Part shown: piece after piece, positions 63,678-64,000 of the stretch
Position numbering within the stretch: the stretch's first letter is position 1
Layout of the letters: every line of letters starts with the position of its first letter
NCBI GenBank assembly: GCA_036745275.1
Contig: DAIOGK010000018.1
Location: 17,016 to 81,015 of the forward strand
DNA length: 64,000 nt
Direction: 5' to 3'
Source of the DNA: JAIUNP01 sp020161975
Lineage (GTDB): Bacteria; Pseudomonadota; Alphaproteobacteria; Rhizobiales; Beijerinckiaceae
Translations under genes and position numbers: made by a program
The notes under the pieces: generated by a model
Database searches by the model: none
What the model was told of the DNA's origin: nothing
Seen by the model: only the letters and a program-made list of their open reading frames with translations

Positions 63678-64000
63678 CTACCGGTAGGGCGCATCCATCG
63701 CAATGTTCCGCGCGATCTCGCGTTCCCAGCGCGCACCATTCTCAAGGAGCTTTTCCTTGTTGTAGAACAGCTCTTCACGCGTTTCGGTCGCAAACTCGAA
63801 ATTCGGCCCCTCGACAATCGCATCCACCGGGCAGGCTTCCTGGCAGAAGCCGCAGTAGATGCATTTCGTCATGTCGATGTCATAGCGGGTCGTGCGGCGG
63901 GTGCCATCGTTCCGGCGCGGGCCGGCCTCGATGGAAATCGCCTGCGCCGGACAGATGGCCTCGCACAGCTTGCAGGCGATGCAGCGTTCCTCGCCGTTGG
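63678..64000 (-). CDS. nuoI: NADH-quinone oxidoreductase subunit I, 5' end missing
   Basis: Complex I subunit that carries two [4Fe-4S] clusters (N6a and N6b) leading electrons toward quinone. Only the last 107 codons are in the window; the frame runs off the end. Both cluster motifs are visible: CIACKLCEAICP at visible codons 6-17 and CIYCGFCQEACP about 30 residues later. The 114 bases between this gene and nuoJ show no gene. Confidence 0.95.
   Translation of the reverse strand, partial: NGEERCIACKLCEAICPAQAISIEAGPRRNDGTRRTTRYDIDMTKCIYCGFCQEACPVDAIVEGPNFEFATETREELFYNKEKLLENGARWEREIARNIAMDAPYR

Overview
The window is GC-rich (roughly 63-65 % by eye) chromosomal DNA from an alphaproteobacterium, most likely of the order Hyphomicrobiales. 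The order call rests on gene order: uppS-cdsA-dxr-rseP-bamA-lpxD-fabZ-lpxA-lpxB facing gltA-gltX, then comEC, lexA, moeA, moaC and trpC, and nuoN-birA-rnj-mce-DUF1467-proS-lolC-lolD and yajC-secD-secF-Mth938-phytoene-synthase-like. A GTTC-N7-GTTC SOS box upstream of lexA and a short (440 aa) ProS without an editing domain fit the same group. I cannot name a genus. Nearly everything is core genome. I see no phage, insertion sequence, integrase, CRISPR array, toxin-antitoxin pair or defence island.

Layout. 1-10.3 kb (+ strand): the isoprenoid, phospholipid, envelope and lipid A cluster, from uppS (5' end cut by the window) to lpxB, with terminators after rseP, bamA and lpxB. 10.3-13.2 kb (-): gltA and gltX. 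13.2-15.6 kb (+): comEC, meeting lexA tail to tail. 15.5-19.7 kb (-): lexA, moeA, moaC, trpC, a small membrane protein and queF. 19.7-32.7 kb: housekeeping genes on both strands (an MBL-fold hydrolase, a lytic-transglycosylase lipoprotein, tatD, metG, eno, a TlpA-like lipoprotein, mazG, a RatA/COQ10 protein, a membrane-fused spermidine-synthase-like protein, glutathione-dependent formaldehyde dehydrogenase and a HI0933-type flavoprotein). 32.7-41 kb: recG and a small monooxygenase-fold protein (+), then DUF502, glmS, a fatty-acid hydroxylase, a GST and glmU (-). 41-46.3 kb (+): opgG-opgH (osmoregulated periplasmic glucans), a BON-LysM protein, tRNA-Lys(TTT) and an inositol-monophosphatase-family gene. 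46.3-50.6 kb (-): yajC-secD-secF with two genes resembling mitochondrial complex I assembly factors. 50.7-57.5 kb (-): proS-lolC-lolD and birA-rnj-mce-DUF1467. 57.5-64 kb (-): nuoI (partial), J, K, L, M and N.

The genes form a few coherent groups. The first block makes the undecaprenyl carrier, CDP-diacylglycerol, isoprenoid precursor, outer-membrane assembly pore and lipid A, and glmS/glmU make the UDP-GlcNAc that lipid A and peptidoglycan draw on. LolCD and SecDF-YajC serve lipoprotein and protein export. The nuo genes encode the membrane arm of complex I.

No clearly new biological system is visible. The best leads are: a phytoene-synthase-fold protein without its catalytic Asp motif, paired with an NDUFAF3/Mth938 homologue behind secDF; a histidine-rich insertion in NuoL; a candidate + strand structured RNA in the 54.0-54.35 kb gap; an inverted repeat enclosing the ribosome-binding site and start of the inositol-monophosphatase gene; a second inverted repeat abutting the lexA SOS box; and the absence of lpxI between lpxA and lpxB.
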